This document shows, piece after piece, positions 24,554 to 34,761 of a DNA stretch of 64,000 nucleotides. The stretch spans positions 1-64,000 of the forward strand of contig JADBKP010000011.1 of NCBI GenBank assembly GCA_014896315.1, in the 5' to 3' direction. Under the pieces are notes generated by a model. That model was not told the DNA's origin and made no database searches. It was given only the letters and a program-made list of their open reading frames with translations. Position 1 is the first letter of the stretch, and every line of letters begins with the position of its first letter. A program made the position numbers and the translations under genes. The DNA comes from Limnochordales bacterium (GTDB lineage Bacteria > Bacillota > Limnochordia > Limnochordales > DUMU01).

Positions 24554-26899
24554 ATGAAGGGTATGGAACGGCCGCGTAGCAAGCGCCTCACGCTGTGGTT
24601 GGGCATCATGGTGCTGATCCTGGCCGTCACAGCCGGCGGCGTTCTGGCCGAGGATAGTGGCTTCTTTGGCTTCGGGTTTGACTTCGGTGACCTTGGTTTC
24701 GGTGAGCTCTTCGAACAACTGGGCATTGACCTTGGAGAAACGGAAGGGGAGTCGGTTGAGGCTGAACCAGAAGCTCCCCTCACGCCCGAAGAGCAGAAAG
24801 CCGTCGACAAGGGTCTGACGCGGCATTACCGGGTAAAGGCGGAGACGGACTCCCTCGTGCTCTGGTTTGACGAGACCACGTCGAACCTGGCTGTAGAAGA
24901 CAAACGCAACGGCATCATGTGGCGTTCGACGCCGGATATAAACAAGGATGAACTGGAGATCTCCGGCCTGTGGTTGGACCACATGGAATCGCCCTTCGTC
25001 TTCTCTTCTACGCAGGACTTTGAGCGGGCCAAGCAGAGCAATACGAAGCGGGCTGCCCCGGAGATGACGTTCGAGCCCGTAGAGGGGGGCGTCAAGGTAC
25101 ATTACAAGTTCACCTCCGACGGCGAAGGTATCGAGCTTAGCATTATATACAGGATCGTGGACGATCAGCTGATCGTTTCGGTGCCTTACAACGAGTTCAA
25201 AGAGGATAAGGAGAAGGGTAACCATCTGGTCTCCCTGGAACTTCTTCCCTTCCTGGGCGCGGCTACTGATAACGACCAGGGTTACGCCTTCTATCCTGAC
25301 GGCTCAGGTGCGATAACCCGCTTTGAACCGATCCACGCGCCTGAATATACGCGTGGCTATTCCGAGTACGTTTACGGTCCGGATGAGTTCCCCTGGCCGC
25401 AGCGGCCGCAGACGGCACAGACCGCTATGCTCCCGGTCTTTGGCATGGTCAAAGGAGACGGGGCGTTCCTGGGAATCATCACCGAGGGTGAGGCGAGCGC
25501 CAAGGTCAACTTCTCACCCAGCGGCTATGTGGTCAACCTGTACCGCACCAGCGCCGAGCTGGTATATCGCCGCAACTACCAAGCGTACCTGCGCCGCGGC
25601 GTGACCGCTGACAAGATCGCCGAAGATCCCATCGCCGGAGATCGGGAAGTGCGTTACATCTTCCTCGACAAGGCGAATGCCTCTTACTCGGGCATGGCCA
25701 TGCGCTATCGCCAGTACCTGATTGAAGAGGCGGGAGTCAAACCCATCCAGCTGGATGAATACCCGCTACACCTGCGGCTCTTCATGGGAATCCAGAAGCC
25801 GATGCTGGTCTTCCAGCAGTTTGTCGCCATGACCACGTTCGAACAGGCCGGCGAGATAGTGCAGGACCTGATGGAAAAGCGAGGAGTTAAGGCTATCGAC
25901 CTCACGCTGGTGGGATGGAACCGGGGCGGTTGGTACCGCAACTGGCCGCGGCGGCTACCGGTACCCAGCCAGCTGGGCGGCTCCAAGGGACTCAAGGCTT
26001 TGACGGACAAGATGAAGGAGCTCAACGTCCCGGTCTACCTTGAGGATAACTACGTAGAAGCGTTCCGCGACGCGGGTGGCTTTGCTCCTCGTGTGGATGT
26101 GGTCCGGGCGGTGAACAAACTACCCGTGGTCAACCGGTTTGATAACGACCATCTGCTGCTCAGCCCGATGGTGGCGTTGCGCTTTGCCCAGCGAGACATT
26201 CCCGAGCTGGCGAAGATGGGTGTGAGCGGTGAGGAGTTCCTCTACTTTGGCGAGATCATGTTCCCGGACTACAACGCCAGGAGCCTGCCCAAGGGCCAGA
26301 CGGTGCTCGAGCGTGATGGTACCGCCGAAACCTGGATGAAGATTGTCGATCTCTCCCGCAAGACGCTGGGCAGGGCGGCGGCCCACGGCGCGAATGCTTA
26401 TCTCTTCGGGCATGTCGACGCCCTGCGGAATCTGCCAATGCGGGACAGCGGTTACATCTTCGCCGATGAGACCGTCCCCTTCATGCAGATGGTGTTGCAC
26501 GGCCTGATCCCGTACAGCGGCGAGACAGCCAACCTGCGGTATGATGCTCGCCGGCAGTTCCTGCGGCAGATCGAATATGGGGCGATCCCCGTCTTCGAGC
26601 TGACCTGGAAGTCGTCGGTGGAGCTTGAACCGACCGAGTACAACCGGCTTTTCAGCTCCGAGTACAGGCTCTGGGCTGACCGGGTGCAGAAAGAGTACCA
26701 GGAGATGGCCAGCATCTTCGCACCGCTGGTCAACCAGCGTATGGTCAAGCACGAAAAACTGGCCAACAAGGTCTACCAGACCACCTACGAGGACGGCACT
26801 CGCATTGTGGTCAACTACAACGAGACACCCTTCGTGTCCGGTGACGTGCGGGTGGACGCTCTCGGTTACACGGTGTTACGGGGAGGGAGCAGCCGATGA
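24554..26899 (+). CDS. DUF5696-like secreted/anchored protein with glycosidase-like TIM-barrel region
   Basis: Signal peptide; LTRHYRVKAETDSLVLWFDETTSNLAVEDKRNGIMWRSTP...; GVKAIDLTLVGWNRGGWYRNWPRRLPVPSQLGGSKGLKALTDKMKELNVPVYLEDNYVEA. Confidence 0.75.
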   Translation: MKGMERPRSKRLTLWLGIMVLILAVTAGGVLAEDSGFFGFGFDFGDLGFGELFEQLGIDLGETEGESVEAEPEAPLTPEEQKAVDKGLTRHYRVKAETDSLVLWFDETTSNLAVEDKRNGIMWRSTPDINKDELEISGLWLDHMESPFVFSSTQDFERAKQSNTKRAAPEMTFEPVEGGVKVHYKFTSDGEGIELSIIYRIVDDQLIVSVPYNEFKEDKEKGNHLVSLELLPFLGAATDNDQGYAFYPDGSGAITRFEPIHAPEYTRGYSEYVYGPDEFPWPQRPQTAQTAMLPVFGMVKGDGAFLGIITEGEASAKVNFSPSGYVVNLYRTSAELVYRRNYQAYLRRGVTADKIAEDPIAGDREVRYIFLDKANASYSGMAMRYRQYLIEEAGVKPIQLDEYPLHLRLFMGIQKPMLVFQQFVAMTTFEQAGEIVQDLMEKRGVKAIDLTLVGWNRGGWYRNWPRRLPVPSQLGGSKGLKALTDKMKELNVPVYLEDNYVEAFRDAGGFAPRVDVVRAVNKLPVVNRFDNDHLLLSPMVALRFAQRDIPELAKMGVSGEEFLYFGEIMFPDYNARSLPKGQTVLERDGTAETWMKIVDLSRKTLGRAAAHGANAYLFGHVDALRNLPMRDSGYIFADETVPFMQMVLHGLIPYSGETANLRYDARRQFLRQIEYGAIPVFELTWKSSVELEPTEYNRLFSSEYRLWADRVQKEYQEMASIFAPLVNQRMVKHEKLANKVYQTTYEDGTRIVVNYNETPFVSGDVRVDALGYTVLRGGSSR

Positions 26900-27804
26900 G
26901 CACTGAGGCGTCGCGGGCGATTAGAGTCAGAAGGCTACGAATCCCCCTGCATACGCAACAGGCGATCATGGGGTATCTCTTCATCACGCCCTGGATCGTG
27001 GGGTTCCTCCTTTTTCTGGCTTACCCCCTGGTCCATTCGTTCTGGCTGTCGTTCAACAACCTGGAGAACCTGGTCAATTTCCAGCTCCGGTACATAGGGT
27101 TACAGAACTACGTGGAAGCGTTCCTGATCGACGTCAACTTCCTGCCGATGCTGTATACAACGATCCGGAACGCCATCATCGACGTGCCGTTGATCATCGT
27201 CTTCTCGCTCTTCACGGCGATCGTGGTCAACCAGAGGCTACCCGGCCAGGGGTTCTTCCGGGCGATCTTCTTCCTGCCGGTGGTGATCGGCTCGGGACTC
27301 GTAATCCAGCAGCTCTTCAACCAGTACCAGGCGGAGATGGGCCAGGCGCCGCTGGTACGCGGAATTGACGTGCCCACCGTCATCCTGGTTGTCGGTCCGG
27401 AGTTCGCCCGGACGGTTTTGGACCTGATGAACAGGCTGGCGCTGGTTCTCTGGAGGACGGGCGTGCAGATTCTGCTCTTCCTTGCCGGCCTGCAGGGAAT
27501 CTCCAGCACGCTGTACGAAGCGGCACGGGTGGACGGAGCCAGCGAATGGGAGAAATTCTGGAAGATCACCCTGCCGATGATCTCGCCCATCATCCTGCTG
27601 GTCGCGATCTACACGATCGTCGACTCGTTCACGGATATCTTCAACCCCATCCTGAACTACATCAAAAACCTGGCCTTCGCGGGTCAGTTCCGGATGGGAT
27701 ATGCGGCCGCGCTGGGTTGGATCTACTTCATAGTCGTCTTTGCTCTGATGGGGCTTGTTTTCTGGATTGGCCAGAGACACACGTTCTACGCCGGTGAGAG
27801 GTAA
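26896..27804 (+). CDS. Sugar ABC transporter permease (MalF-like), second pair
   Basis: MGYLFITPWIVGFLLFLAYPLVHSFWLSFNNLENL; EAA loop LYEAARVDGASEWEKFWKITLPMISP. Confidence 0.93.
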   Translation: MSTEASRAIRVRRLRIPLHTQQAIMGYLFITPWIVGFLLFLAYPLVHSFWLSFNNLENLVNFQLRYIGLQNYVEAFLIDVNFLPMLYTTIRNAIIDVPLIIVFSLFTAIVVNQRLPGQGFFRAIFFLPVVIGSGLVIQQLFNQYQAEMGQAPLVRGIDVPTVILVVGPEFARTVLDLMNRLALVLWRTGVQILLFLAGLQGISSTLYEAARVDGASEWEKFWKITLPMISPIILLVAIYTIVDSFTDIFNPILNYIKNLAFAGQFRMGYAAALGWIYFIVVFALMGLVFWIGQRHTFYAGER

Positions 27805-27822
27805 GCAAGGGGGGGGATAGAC

Positions 27823-28836
27823 ATGGCACAGATAGCAGAGGAATTGCGCATAAGAGGCCGGCGTGAGGGCCTGAAGCTGGCCTGGAAAGGTCGTTTGCAA
27901 AGCTGGGTGGCCAAGGCCTTCATTTACCTGGTCCTGATCGATATAAGCTTCATCTTCCTGTCACCGGTAATCTATATGGTGTCGACGTCGCTCAAGACGG
28001 TGGCAGACGTGATAGACCCGACGGTCTACTGGGTGCCGACCACGTTCAACCTCGATAACTTCAAGCTCTCGTGGCAGGCGCTCAAGTACTTCCCCAGCTG
28101 GCAGGCGATTACCGAGGCCTGGACTCAGGGAGGGCTTGCAGCGCTCAAGGATCTCATCATGACCGAATCGGCCGCCGCCCGTAGCACCGTGATCGCGGTC
28201 CTGGCCGCTATAGGTCAGGTGATTTCCTGCTCCCTGGTAGGGTACGGATTCGCCCGCTGCAAGTTCCCCGGCCGGGAGCTTCTCTTCATGCTGGCGATGT
28301 TTACCTTCCTCGTACCGCCGCAGACGATCATCATCCCGCTCTTCATCGTCTATAAGCAGCTGGGCTGGATCGATACATACTTGCCTTTCATCGTCCCCTC
28401 TTTCCTTGCAAACGGCTTGCGAGGGGCGATCTTCATCTTCATCTTCCGGCAGTTCTTCCGCGGGCTGCCCTGGGAGCTGGAAGATGCGGCCCGCATGGAC
28501 GGGGCCGGATGGTTCACTATGTTCTGGCGGGTTATGCTCCCGCTGGCGAAGCCGGCCATCGTCGTTTCCTTCCTTTTCTCGCTGGTGTGGCACTGGAATG
28601 ACTACTTCGAACCCACCATCTACCTGATGAACCAGGAGAAGTTTACCCTGCCCCTGCGCCTTTCCATCTTCTGGACGGGGCTGGAAGAGGTCACGGGCGG
28701 CCAGGCCAGCCGGTTCTACAACGAGCCACTGATCATGGCGGCCAGCTTCCTCGTCATCGTGCCGCCGCTCATCCTCTACATCTTCACGCAGCGGCTCTTC
28801 GTGGAGAGCGTGGAGCGGACGGGGCTTGTCGAGTGA
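27823..28836 (+). CDS. Carbohydrate ABC transporter permease (MalG-like), second pair
   Basis: FIYLVLIDISFIFLSPVIYMVSTSLKTVADVIDPTVYWVPTTFNLDNF; EAA loop WELEDAARMDGAGWFTMFWRVMLPLAKPA. Confidence 0.93.
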   Translation: MAQIAEELRIRGRREGLKLAWKGRLQSWVAKAFIYLVLIDISFIFLSPVIYMVSTSLKTVADVIDPTVYWVPTTFNLDNFKLSWQALKYFPSWQAITEAWTQGGLAALKDLIMTESAAARSTVIAVLAAIGQVISCSLVGYGFARCKFPGRELLFMLAMFTFLVPPQTIIIPLFIVYKQLGWIDTYLPFIVPSFLANGLRGAIFIFIFRQFFRGLPWELEDAARMDGAGWFTMFWRVMLPLAKPAIVVSFLFSLVWHWNDYFEPTIYLMNQEKFTLPLRLSIFWTGLEEVTGGQASRFYNEPLIMAASFLVIVPPLILYIFTQRLFVESVERTGLVE

Positions 28837-28877
28837 GGAGCAGCCACCAGGTTCCGGAGTCGGCTTGCACTTTGCGC

Positions 28878-28907
28878 TGGGCGACGCTTTCGGGCGTCGC
28901 CTTTCTT
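28878..28907 (+). terminator. Rho-independent terminator after the transport operon
   Basis: GGCGACGC-TTTCGG-GCGTCGCC-TTTCTT. Confidence 0.75.
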
Positions 28908-29014
28908 GCTGAGGAGGATTGCGGGCCGGCAGGCAGAAGAAAGAGAAGCTGAACGGTCGTACCCCAGTGCTGATTGAGCCAGGGTGCGACCTGTCAAGCC
29001 GGTCACCGGGAAGG

Positions 29015-31192
29015 ATGACGAGCATGGTTGGGAATCTCCGGCAACGCTCGGGGGCGAGGGGGCTTGGGGGCATCGGGCTGTTTTGCCTCATCTTTCTTGT
29101 TTTCGTAAGTGCTTTGAACGGCGACAGCGCCCTTGCCTGGGCGAACGGATCGGTAAGCACGAACCCACATGTCCGCCCTGAGTTTTTTCCGGTGGAGTCG
29201 GTGCGGGCGGGGTTGCAAGGTTACGGCTACACGGTGATCAGCGGAACGCAAGTGGTCCGTTTCCCTGTAGAAGTGCTCGGGCTCGTGAAGAGAGCCGGAC
29301 CTGCCGGAGGCGACCTGGTGCTGGTGCGTGTAGGGGGAGCGCCGGTCGAGGCGGCCGGTGGGATAGCAGCCGGGATGAGCGGCAGCCCCGTTTTTGTTGG
29401 TGATCAGCTCCTGGGGGCGATAGGATACGGTTTCGAACTGGCCGATCCTACTCTGGGGCTGGTCACGCCTGCCGTTGACATGGCGAAGCTCATTACGATG
29501 CTGGAGGAAGCTGACGCGCAGGCCGAGAAGACGGCCGAAAGCCGGGAAAGTGCGGATGTATCGGCGGCAGCTGGCGTGGGCCGGGATGGGGCGCTCTCGT
29601 TTGAGCTGCCAAAAGTAGCCTTCCTGGTTCGGAATCGCGAACAGGGATTGGAACTCAAAACCGCCCTGGGCGACCACTCCTTAGTGTTTGCTCCGGTGGC
29701 CACACCCGTCTTTGCCAGCGGACTTGGCCAGCGGTCGTTGGAACGGCTGCGCCAGGGGCTGGCCCGGTACCCCGTTGAGGTGCGGGCAGGCTGGGCCGGG
29801 CTGGCTGGTACAACCGCTCTGACCGGCTTGGCCGGCGGCCGTTTACCTCTTATCGGACGGCCTGCAGATGCCGAGGAGCCAGTATCGGGATCGTCTGTGG
29901 CGGAGGAAAGCGGGCTCGATCTGCCTTTCCCTTCTCCAGGGCAGGCCCTGGCGGTACAGCTGGTACGGGGCGACGTCGATATCAGTGCTTTGGGCACCAT
30001 CACCTGGGTGGAGGGCGACAAGCTCGTTGGCTTCGGTCATCCTTTTCTTAACAAGGGAGTGACACGTTTCTTCCTCGGCCCTGCTTATGTAGTGGGTACG
30101 GTGCCTTCGCTGGCCATGCCCTTCAGAATTGGCTATCCGCTCGAGGCGGTGGGGACATTGGGGCAAGACCGCAGCACCGGTGTGGCAGGGCGAGTGGGCG
30201 TCCTGCCCCCCACCCTCAAAGTGGAAGTGAAGGTGCGTGAAAAGGGGAAAAGTCCGCTGACGACCAGGGCGGAGATCGTATGGGATGAAGAACTTACCGG
30301 CTCGCTGGTGGCGCCGGTGCTGCTGCAAGCCGTGGATCGTGCGCTGGACCGGATTGGCAGTGGAATGGCCACCATGAAGCTACAGGCCAAGGTCGACGGC
30401 ATCAGCAGTACGATTGTCCGTACGAACCTGTACGTCAGCCGTGTCGACATCGCTGCCGCCGCGGTGCAGGAGGCAGTGGAGTTGGTGGAGCTGGTAGCCA
30501 GGAACCAATTCCGTTCGGCACGAGTAAGCCAGTTGAATCTGGACGTGGAGGTCACTCCCGAACTGCGGAGCGCGACCATTGAAAGCGTAAGGGCGCCCTC
30601 GGTGCCGGTTCGGCCAAAGCAGAAAATAGAGTTGCAGGTTGTGCTCCGCCCCTTCCGTGGCGAGCCTGAGACCCGTGTACTCGTTCTCACCCTTCCCGAG
30701 GACCTGGCGCCGGGGCCGCTGACCATCACCGTCAGGGGTGGCAGCAGCTATGGCGGCGGGCTTCGGGATGAAGAGGATGAAGCGGAGGCAGTGACTGACG
30801 AAGATGAAACGGCCGCGTACTACGGCGAGTACTATGGCGAGGGCGAGGAGCGACCGCAGGCTCTGGAGGATCTGCTGAACCAGTTCGCAAAGCGGGAGAA
30901 GAACAACGACCTGGTTGCTGAGTTCTGGCCGGAATCCTATGAGGGCGGCGCGCCGGCTGATGAGACGGGGAAAGAGCGGCAAAGTCAAGCAGGCAGCGCC
31001 CGCCAGGGGCAGCCTGCGAGCGGCGACGGGAAGGCAGACGGGAGAGTGGCTGGGCAGCGGAAGCCGATCAAGGTGGTACTTCCGACCCCGTACGTGATAG
31101 ACGGTTGGATAGACGTCGATCTTGAGGTTGCACCCGCGGAGGTAGATTCCAAAGGCAAGCAGGGCAGCGATTTGACCGAGAGAACTGGCTGA
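29015..31192 (+). CDS. SpoIVB-type S55 peptidase domain protein, secreted
   Basis: Signal peptide; RAGLQGYGYTVISGTQVVRFPVEVLGLVKR...AAGMSGSPVFVGDQLLGAIGYGFELADPTLGLVTPAVDM; acidic low-complexity C-terminal part. Confidence 0.8.
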   Translation: MTSMVGNLRQRSGARGLGGIGLFCLIFLVFVSALNGDSALAWANGSVSTNPHVRPEFFPVESVRAGLQGYGYTVISGTQVVRFPVEVLGLVKRAGPAGGDLVLVRVGGAPVEAAGGIAAGMSGSPVFVGDQLLGAIGYGFELADPTLGLVTPAVDMAKLITMLEEADAQAEKTAESRESADVSAAAGVGRDGALSFELPKVAFLVRNREQGLELKTALGDHSLVFAPVATPVFASGLGQRSLERLRQGLARYPVEVRAGWAGLAGTTALTGLAGGRLPLIGRPADAEEPVSGSSVAEESGLDLPFPSPGQALAVQLVRGDVDISALGTITWVEGDKLVGFGHPFLNKGVTRFFLGPAYVVGTVPSLAMPFRIGYPLEAVGTLGQDRSTGVAGRVGVLPPTLKVEVKVREKGKSPLTTRAEIVWDEELTGSLVAPVLLQAVDRALDRIGSGMATMKLQAKVDGISSTIVRTNLYVSRVDIAAAAVQEAVELVELVARNQFRSARVSQLNLDVEVTPELRSATIESVRAPSVPVRPKQKIELQVVLRPFRGEPETRVLVLTLPEDLAPGPLTITVRGGSSYGGGLRDEEDEAEAVTDEDETAAYYGEYYGEGEERPQALEDLLNQFAKREKNNDLVAEFWPESYEGGAPADETGKERQSQAGSARQGQPASGDGKADGRVAGQRKPIKVVLPTPYVIDGWIDVDLEVAPAEVDSKGKQGSDLTERTG

Positions 31193-31368
31193 ACCTTCCT
31201 CGGCAGGCTTGCGTCGAGAAAACGAGGGATTCCGGTCGAGCCTTTCCTGCCTTACTTCTGACCATCCGAGAGTTGGTTCCGGCGACAGCAATTGCTGGTA
31301 AGTGTAGGCAGGAGATTGCACGGGCCGGACGAATTGAATGCTTTCGGAGGCTGGCGAGAGAAGGAGGA

Positions 31369-33090
31369 ATGTCGATGGCCGTTGAGCGGTGCAGGGAGAA
31401 AGCCGGATTAGCCTCTCTCGTGCTGGTGTTAATCGTCTCCCTGCTGGCGATAACCCCGGTCGAGGTAGCCGCGGCAGAGGACGAGGCGCCGATCGTGCGG
31501 GTCATTGAGGTGACGGGCAACCAACTGGTTCCTACCGATAAGATCCTGGCGGCAATCACCAATACCAAGGTGGGTGAGCCGCTGGACCAGGAAAAGATAT
31601 ACCAGGATCTGTACGCCATCTTCAATCTTGGTTACTTTCGGGAGGACAGCCTGGATGCCGTATGGGACCCCCTGGACGAAGGCAGCGGGGTCAAGGTGAC
31701 GTTCCGGGTTAAGGAGTATCCGGTGGTCAAGGATGTCAAAATCGAAGGGTTGACAGTTCTCTCACCGGATAAGGTGCTTCCTTACCTGCGTACCAAGGCC
31801 GGTCAGCTTTTCAACCGTAGGGAGCTACAGGAAGATGTGAGTGCTCTGCCGCAAAAGGTATACGACAATGAAGGAATAGCCGTGAGGCCCACCGACCTCA
31901 ACTTTGACATGGAGACCGGTGTGCTCACCCTGAAGCTGACCGAGACGCGGGTGGGACAGATCACCATTACCGGCAATGAGAAGACCAAGGATTACGTAAT
32001 CCGACGGGAACTGCTCCTCAAACCCGGGGACGTCTTTGATGTCAACAAATTGCGGGAAAGCCTGCGACGCATCATCATGCTCGGACATTTCGAGGAAGTG
32101 AGTCCCGTCTTCCCCGAGAAGCAGGAAGACCCGGACGTCCTTGACCTGGGGATTGCGGTCAAGGAGCGGAAGACCGGCCAGGCGTCTTTCGGGGCAGGCT
32201 ACAGCAGTAGCAGCGGGTTCATGGGTTTCATCGAAGTTGGGGATACAAACTTCCTGGGACGAGGGGAGACCGTCAAGCTCCGCCTCGAGGCAGGAAGCAA
32301 GGAGACCACCTACGACATCGAGTTCTATGAACCGTACCTGGACAGCAACCATACGTCACTCGACGTGCGGTTGTACAACACCCGTTCGACCCTGTACAAT
32401 GAGAGCCGGCAGCGATATGATCAGCGCCGCCGCGGTGGCAGTCTCACCCTCGGACGGCCCATCAGCGACTATACGCAGCTGACCGCAGGGATCAAGATCG
32501 AAAACGTGCTCAATGAGGGCGAGGGTGCGCCGGTGGGTGGTCGCACACACAGCCTGCAACTGGGACTTCATACGAACACCACGGATCACCCGTTCGTGCC
32601 CACTTCCGGCTACCGTAACTCGCTGTTGCTCCAGTTTGCCGGTGGTTTGCTGCGGGGTGACGCGCAGTTCTCCAAGTACGAGGATCAGCTGGCCTACTAC
32701 TGCAAGGTGGGTGAAGGTGGCCAGGTTCTGGCAGTGCGCGTGGCCGCGGGAGTTGGCACCGGCAACATCCCGGACCAGGAGAAGTTTCTGGTCGGGGGTG
32801 CCGACACCGTGCGCGGCTACGAGTACGGGGCAAACCAGGGTACCAAGATGCTGGTTATCAACGGCGAATACCGCTTCCCGATTAGCGGCCGCGTGGGAGG
32901 TGTAGTATTCGTCGACAGCGGTCGTGCCTGGAAGGAGTCGGAGACCGTAAAGGTTTCCGACCTGCAAACTGGTGTTGGTGTGGGCATCAGGCTGGACACC
33001 CCCCTGGGGTTGATGCGTTTCGATTATGGCTTCCCCCTGGGAGGAGACCGTAAGGGTAGATTCTACTTCAGCTTCGGTCAGGCATTCTAG
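31369..33090 (+). CDS. bamA: Outer membrane assembly factor BamA (Omp85) with POTRA domains
   Basis: Signal peptide, POTRA repeats (IVRVIEVTGNQLVPTDKILAAI; VKDVKIEGLTVLSPDKVLPYL; VGQITITGNEKTKDYVIRREL), barrel with VRGYEYG motif, C-terminal RFYFSFGQAF ending in F. Confidence 0.92.
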   Translation: MSMAVERCREKAGLASLVLVLIVSLLAITPVEVAAAEDEAPIVRVIEVTGNQLVPTDKILAAITNTKVGEPLDQEKIYQDLYAIFNLGYFREDSLDAVWDPLDEGSGVKVTFRVKEYPVVKDVKIEGLTVLSPDKVLPYLRTKAGQLFNRRELQEDVSALPQKVYDNEGIAVRPTDLNFDMETGVLTLKLTETRVGQITITGNEKTKDYVIRRELLLKPGDVFDVNKLRESLRRIIMLGHFEEVSPVFPEKQEDPDVLDLGIAVKERKTGQASFGAGYSSSSGFMGFIEVGDTNFLGRGETVKLRLEAGSKETTYDIEFYEPYLDSNHTSLDVRLYNTRSTLYNESRQRYDQRRRGGSLTLGRPISDYTQLTAGIKIENVLNEGEGAPVGGRTHSLQLGLHTNTTDHPFVPTSGYRNSLLLQFAGGLLRGDAQFSKYEDQLAYYCKVGEGGQVLAVRVAAGVGTGNIPDQEKFLVGGADTVRGYEYGANQGTKMLVINGEYRFPISGRVGGVVFVDSGRAWKESETVKVSDLQTGVGVGIRLDTPLGLMRFDYGFPLGGDRKGRFYFSFGQAF

Positions 33091-33105
33091 AAAGGGGTAT
33101 TTGGT

Positions 33106-33582
33106 TTGGAACTCGTACGCAATCGTAAGTTTGTTCCCGTGATCATCCTATCTGCGGTATTTCTGGCGCTCGGTGCCGGGCTAGTGTGGAGGTTGCAGGC
33201 GGCCGGAGTTTCCCAGACGGCACCGTCTATCGGATATGTGGATAGTACCCGGCTTATTAACGCCTACCTCGCCACTCCGGCCGTGGACAAGGTGCTGCAG
33301 GATGAGAAGAACCGGCTGGAGAAGGAGATGGCCACGGTACTGGAAAAGGAGAAAGATGATCAGAAGAAGCAGGAGATTGTCAACCAGTACCAGGCCAGAC
33401 TGAATGCCCGGATCCAGCAAGAAGTGGAGAAGCTAAACACCTTTGTCGCTCAGGTGGCAAAGGAGAAAGGGATCAGTCTGGTACTGGATGGTACAGCCGT
33501 TATCTACGGTGGTGTTGATCTCACCGCGGACGTGATGAAGAAGGCGGGCATCAGTACCGGCACTTCCACCGGTGGCAAGTAA
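33106..33582 (+). CDS. skp: OmpH/Skp family periplasmic chaperone
   Basis: Signal/TM, IGYVDSTRLINAYLATPAVDKVLQDEKNRLEKEMATVLEKEKDDQKKQEIVNQYQARLNARIQQEVEKLNTFVAQVAKEKGISLVLDGTAVIYGGVDLTADVM. Confidence 0.9.
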   Translation: MELVRNRKFVPVIILSAVFLALGAGLVWRLQAAGVSQTAPSIGYVDSTRLINAYLATPAVDKVLQDEKNRLEKEMATVLEKEKDDQKKQEIVNQYQARLNARIQQEVEKLNTFVAQVAKEKGISLVLDGTAVIYGGVDLTADVMKKAGISTGTSTGGK

Positions 33583-33621
33583 GTCACTCGGATGGCAGGA
33601 GCAGCGGTGAGAGTGGGAAAG

Positions 33622-33645
33622 GGCGGCGGGTTTACCGCCGCCTTC
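33622..33645 (+). terminator. Intra-operon hairpin (attenuator-like) between skp and lpxD
   Basis: GGCGGCGG-GTTTA-type loop-CCGCCGCC followed by TTCT. Confidence 0.5.
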
Positions 33646-33667
33646 TGCGTCGGACAGGAGGGAAAGG

Positions 33668-34720
33668 ATGCCGCAGTACTCCCTGGGAGAGCTGGCCCGA
33701 CGTCTCGATACGGAGCTGCACGGGCCGCCGGACCTTCTCATCACTTCCGTGGCTGCCTGGGATGAGGCTCAGGAAGGAGCCATAACGCTGGCCATGACAG
33801 AGAGAATTGCGCGCCAGGTAGCGGCGGGGCGGGCTGCCGCGGTGCTGACCTCTGCGGATCTACTACCGTTTCTTGGTGAGAAGCCGGCGCTGGTAGCATC
33901 TCGACCTCGCCTGGCCTTCGCCCGCCTGCTGGCGCTCTTCTCAGAGCGGCCCCTCCCCCAGCCAGGTATCCATCCTGCTGCCGTAGTAGCTCCCGACGCC
34001 TACCTGGGCAGGGATGTGACCATTGGTCCGTTTGCGGTGGTTGAGAGCGGGGCATGGATTGGTGACAGGGTAGTAATCGCGGCCGGGGCGTACGTAGGGG
34101 CGGGTGCTCGCATCGGGGATGAAACCCTGATCGGTCCCCATGCCGTTGTCTACGACGGCGTCGTGCTGGGCCGGCGCGTGGTCCTGCAGGCCGGCGCGGT
34201 GGTGGGCAGTGACGGGTTCGGCTATGAGCGGGCCGGCGAGGAGATCGTTCACCTGCCTCACATCGGGACGGTGGTGCTGGAAGATGAGGTGGAAGTGGGG
34301 GCCAACACCACGATCGATCGTGCCACTTGCGTGACCACCCGGATTGGCAGGCGAACCAAAATTGACAATCTAGTGCAAATAGGGCATAACGTGACCGTTG
34401 GGGCCGGATGCTTGATCGCCGGGCAAGCAGGCATTGGGGGGAGCGCCTGCCTGGAAGATAACGTGACGCTCGCGGGCCAGACCGGGGTTGCCGACCATGC
34501 ACGGGTCGGGAAGGAGGCGGTTATTGCCGCGCGCGGGGTGGCGGTTGGGTATACCCCCGGCGGCCGGATGCTCTCCGGCTTTCCCGCTCACGATCATGCG
34601 CAGGAGCTACAGGTGCTGGCTCTAGTCCGCAGGCTCCCCCGGCTTGTCGAGGAGATCCGTTCCTTACGGGCCCGGGTCACCGAGCTGGAAGCCCGCCTTG
34701 GAGTTGACAAACAGTCATAA
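33668..34720 (+). CDS. lpxD: UDP-3-O-(3-hydroxyacyl)glucosamine N-acyltransferase LpxD
   Basis: Left-handed beta-helix hexapeptide repeats, VGSDGFGYERAGEEIVHLPHIGTVVLEDEVEVGANTTIDRAT, KIDNLVQIGHNVTVG. Confidence 0.95.
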   Translation: MPQYSLGELARRLDTELHGPPDLLITSVAAWDEAQEGAITLAMTERIARQVAAGRAAAVLTSADLLPFLGEKPALVASRPRLAFARLLALFSERPLPQPGIHPAAVVAPDAYLGRDVTIGPFAVVESGAWIGDRVVIAAGAYVGAGARIGDETLIGPHAVVYDGVVLGRRVVLQAGAVVGSDGFGYERAGEEIVHLPHIGTVVLEDEVEVGANTTIDRATCVTTRIGRRTKIDNLVQIGHNVTVGAGCLIAGQAGIGGSACLEDNVTLAGQTGVADHARVGKEAVIAARGVAVGYTPGGRMLSGFPAHDHAQELQVLALVRRLPRLVEEIRSLRARVTELEARLGVDKQS

Positions 34721-34761
34721 AGATTGGCAGAGCTCGGGACGCTGAAGGGAGGGCAGACTCT

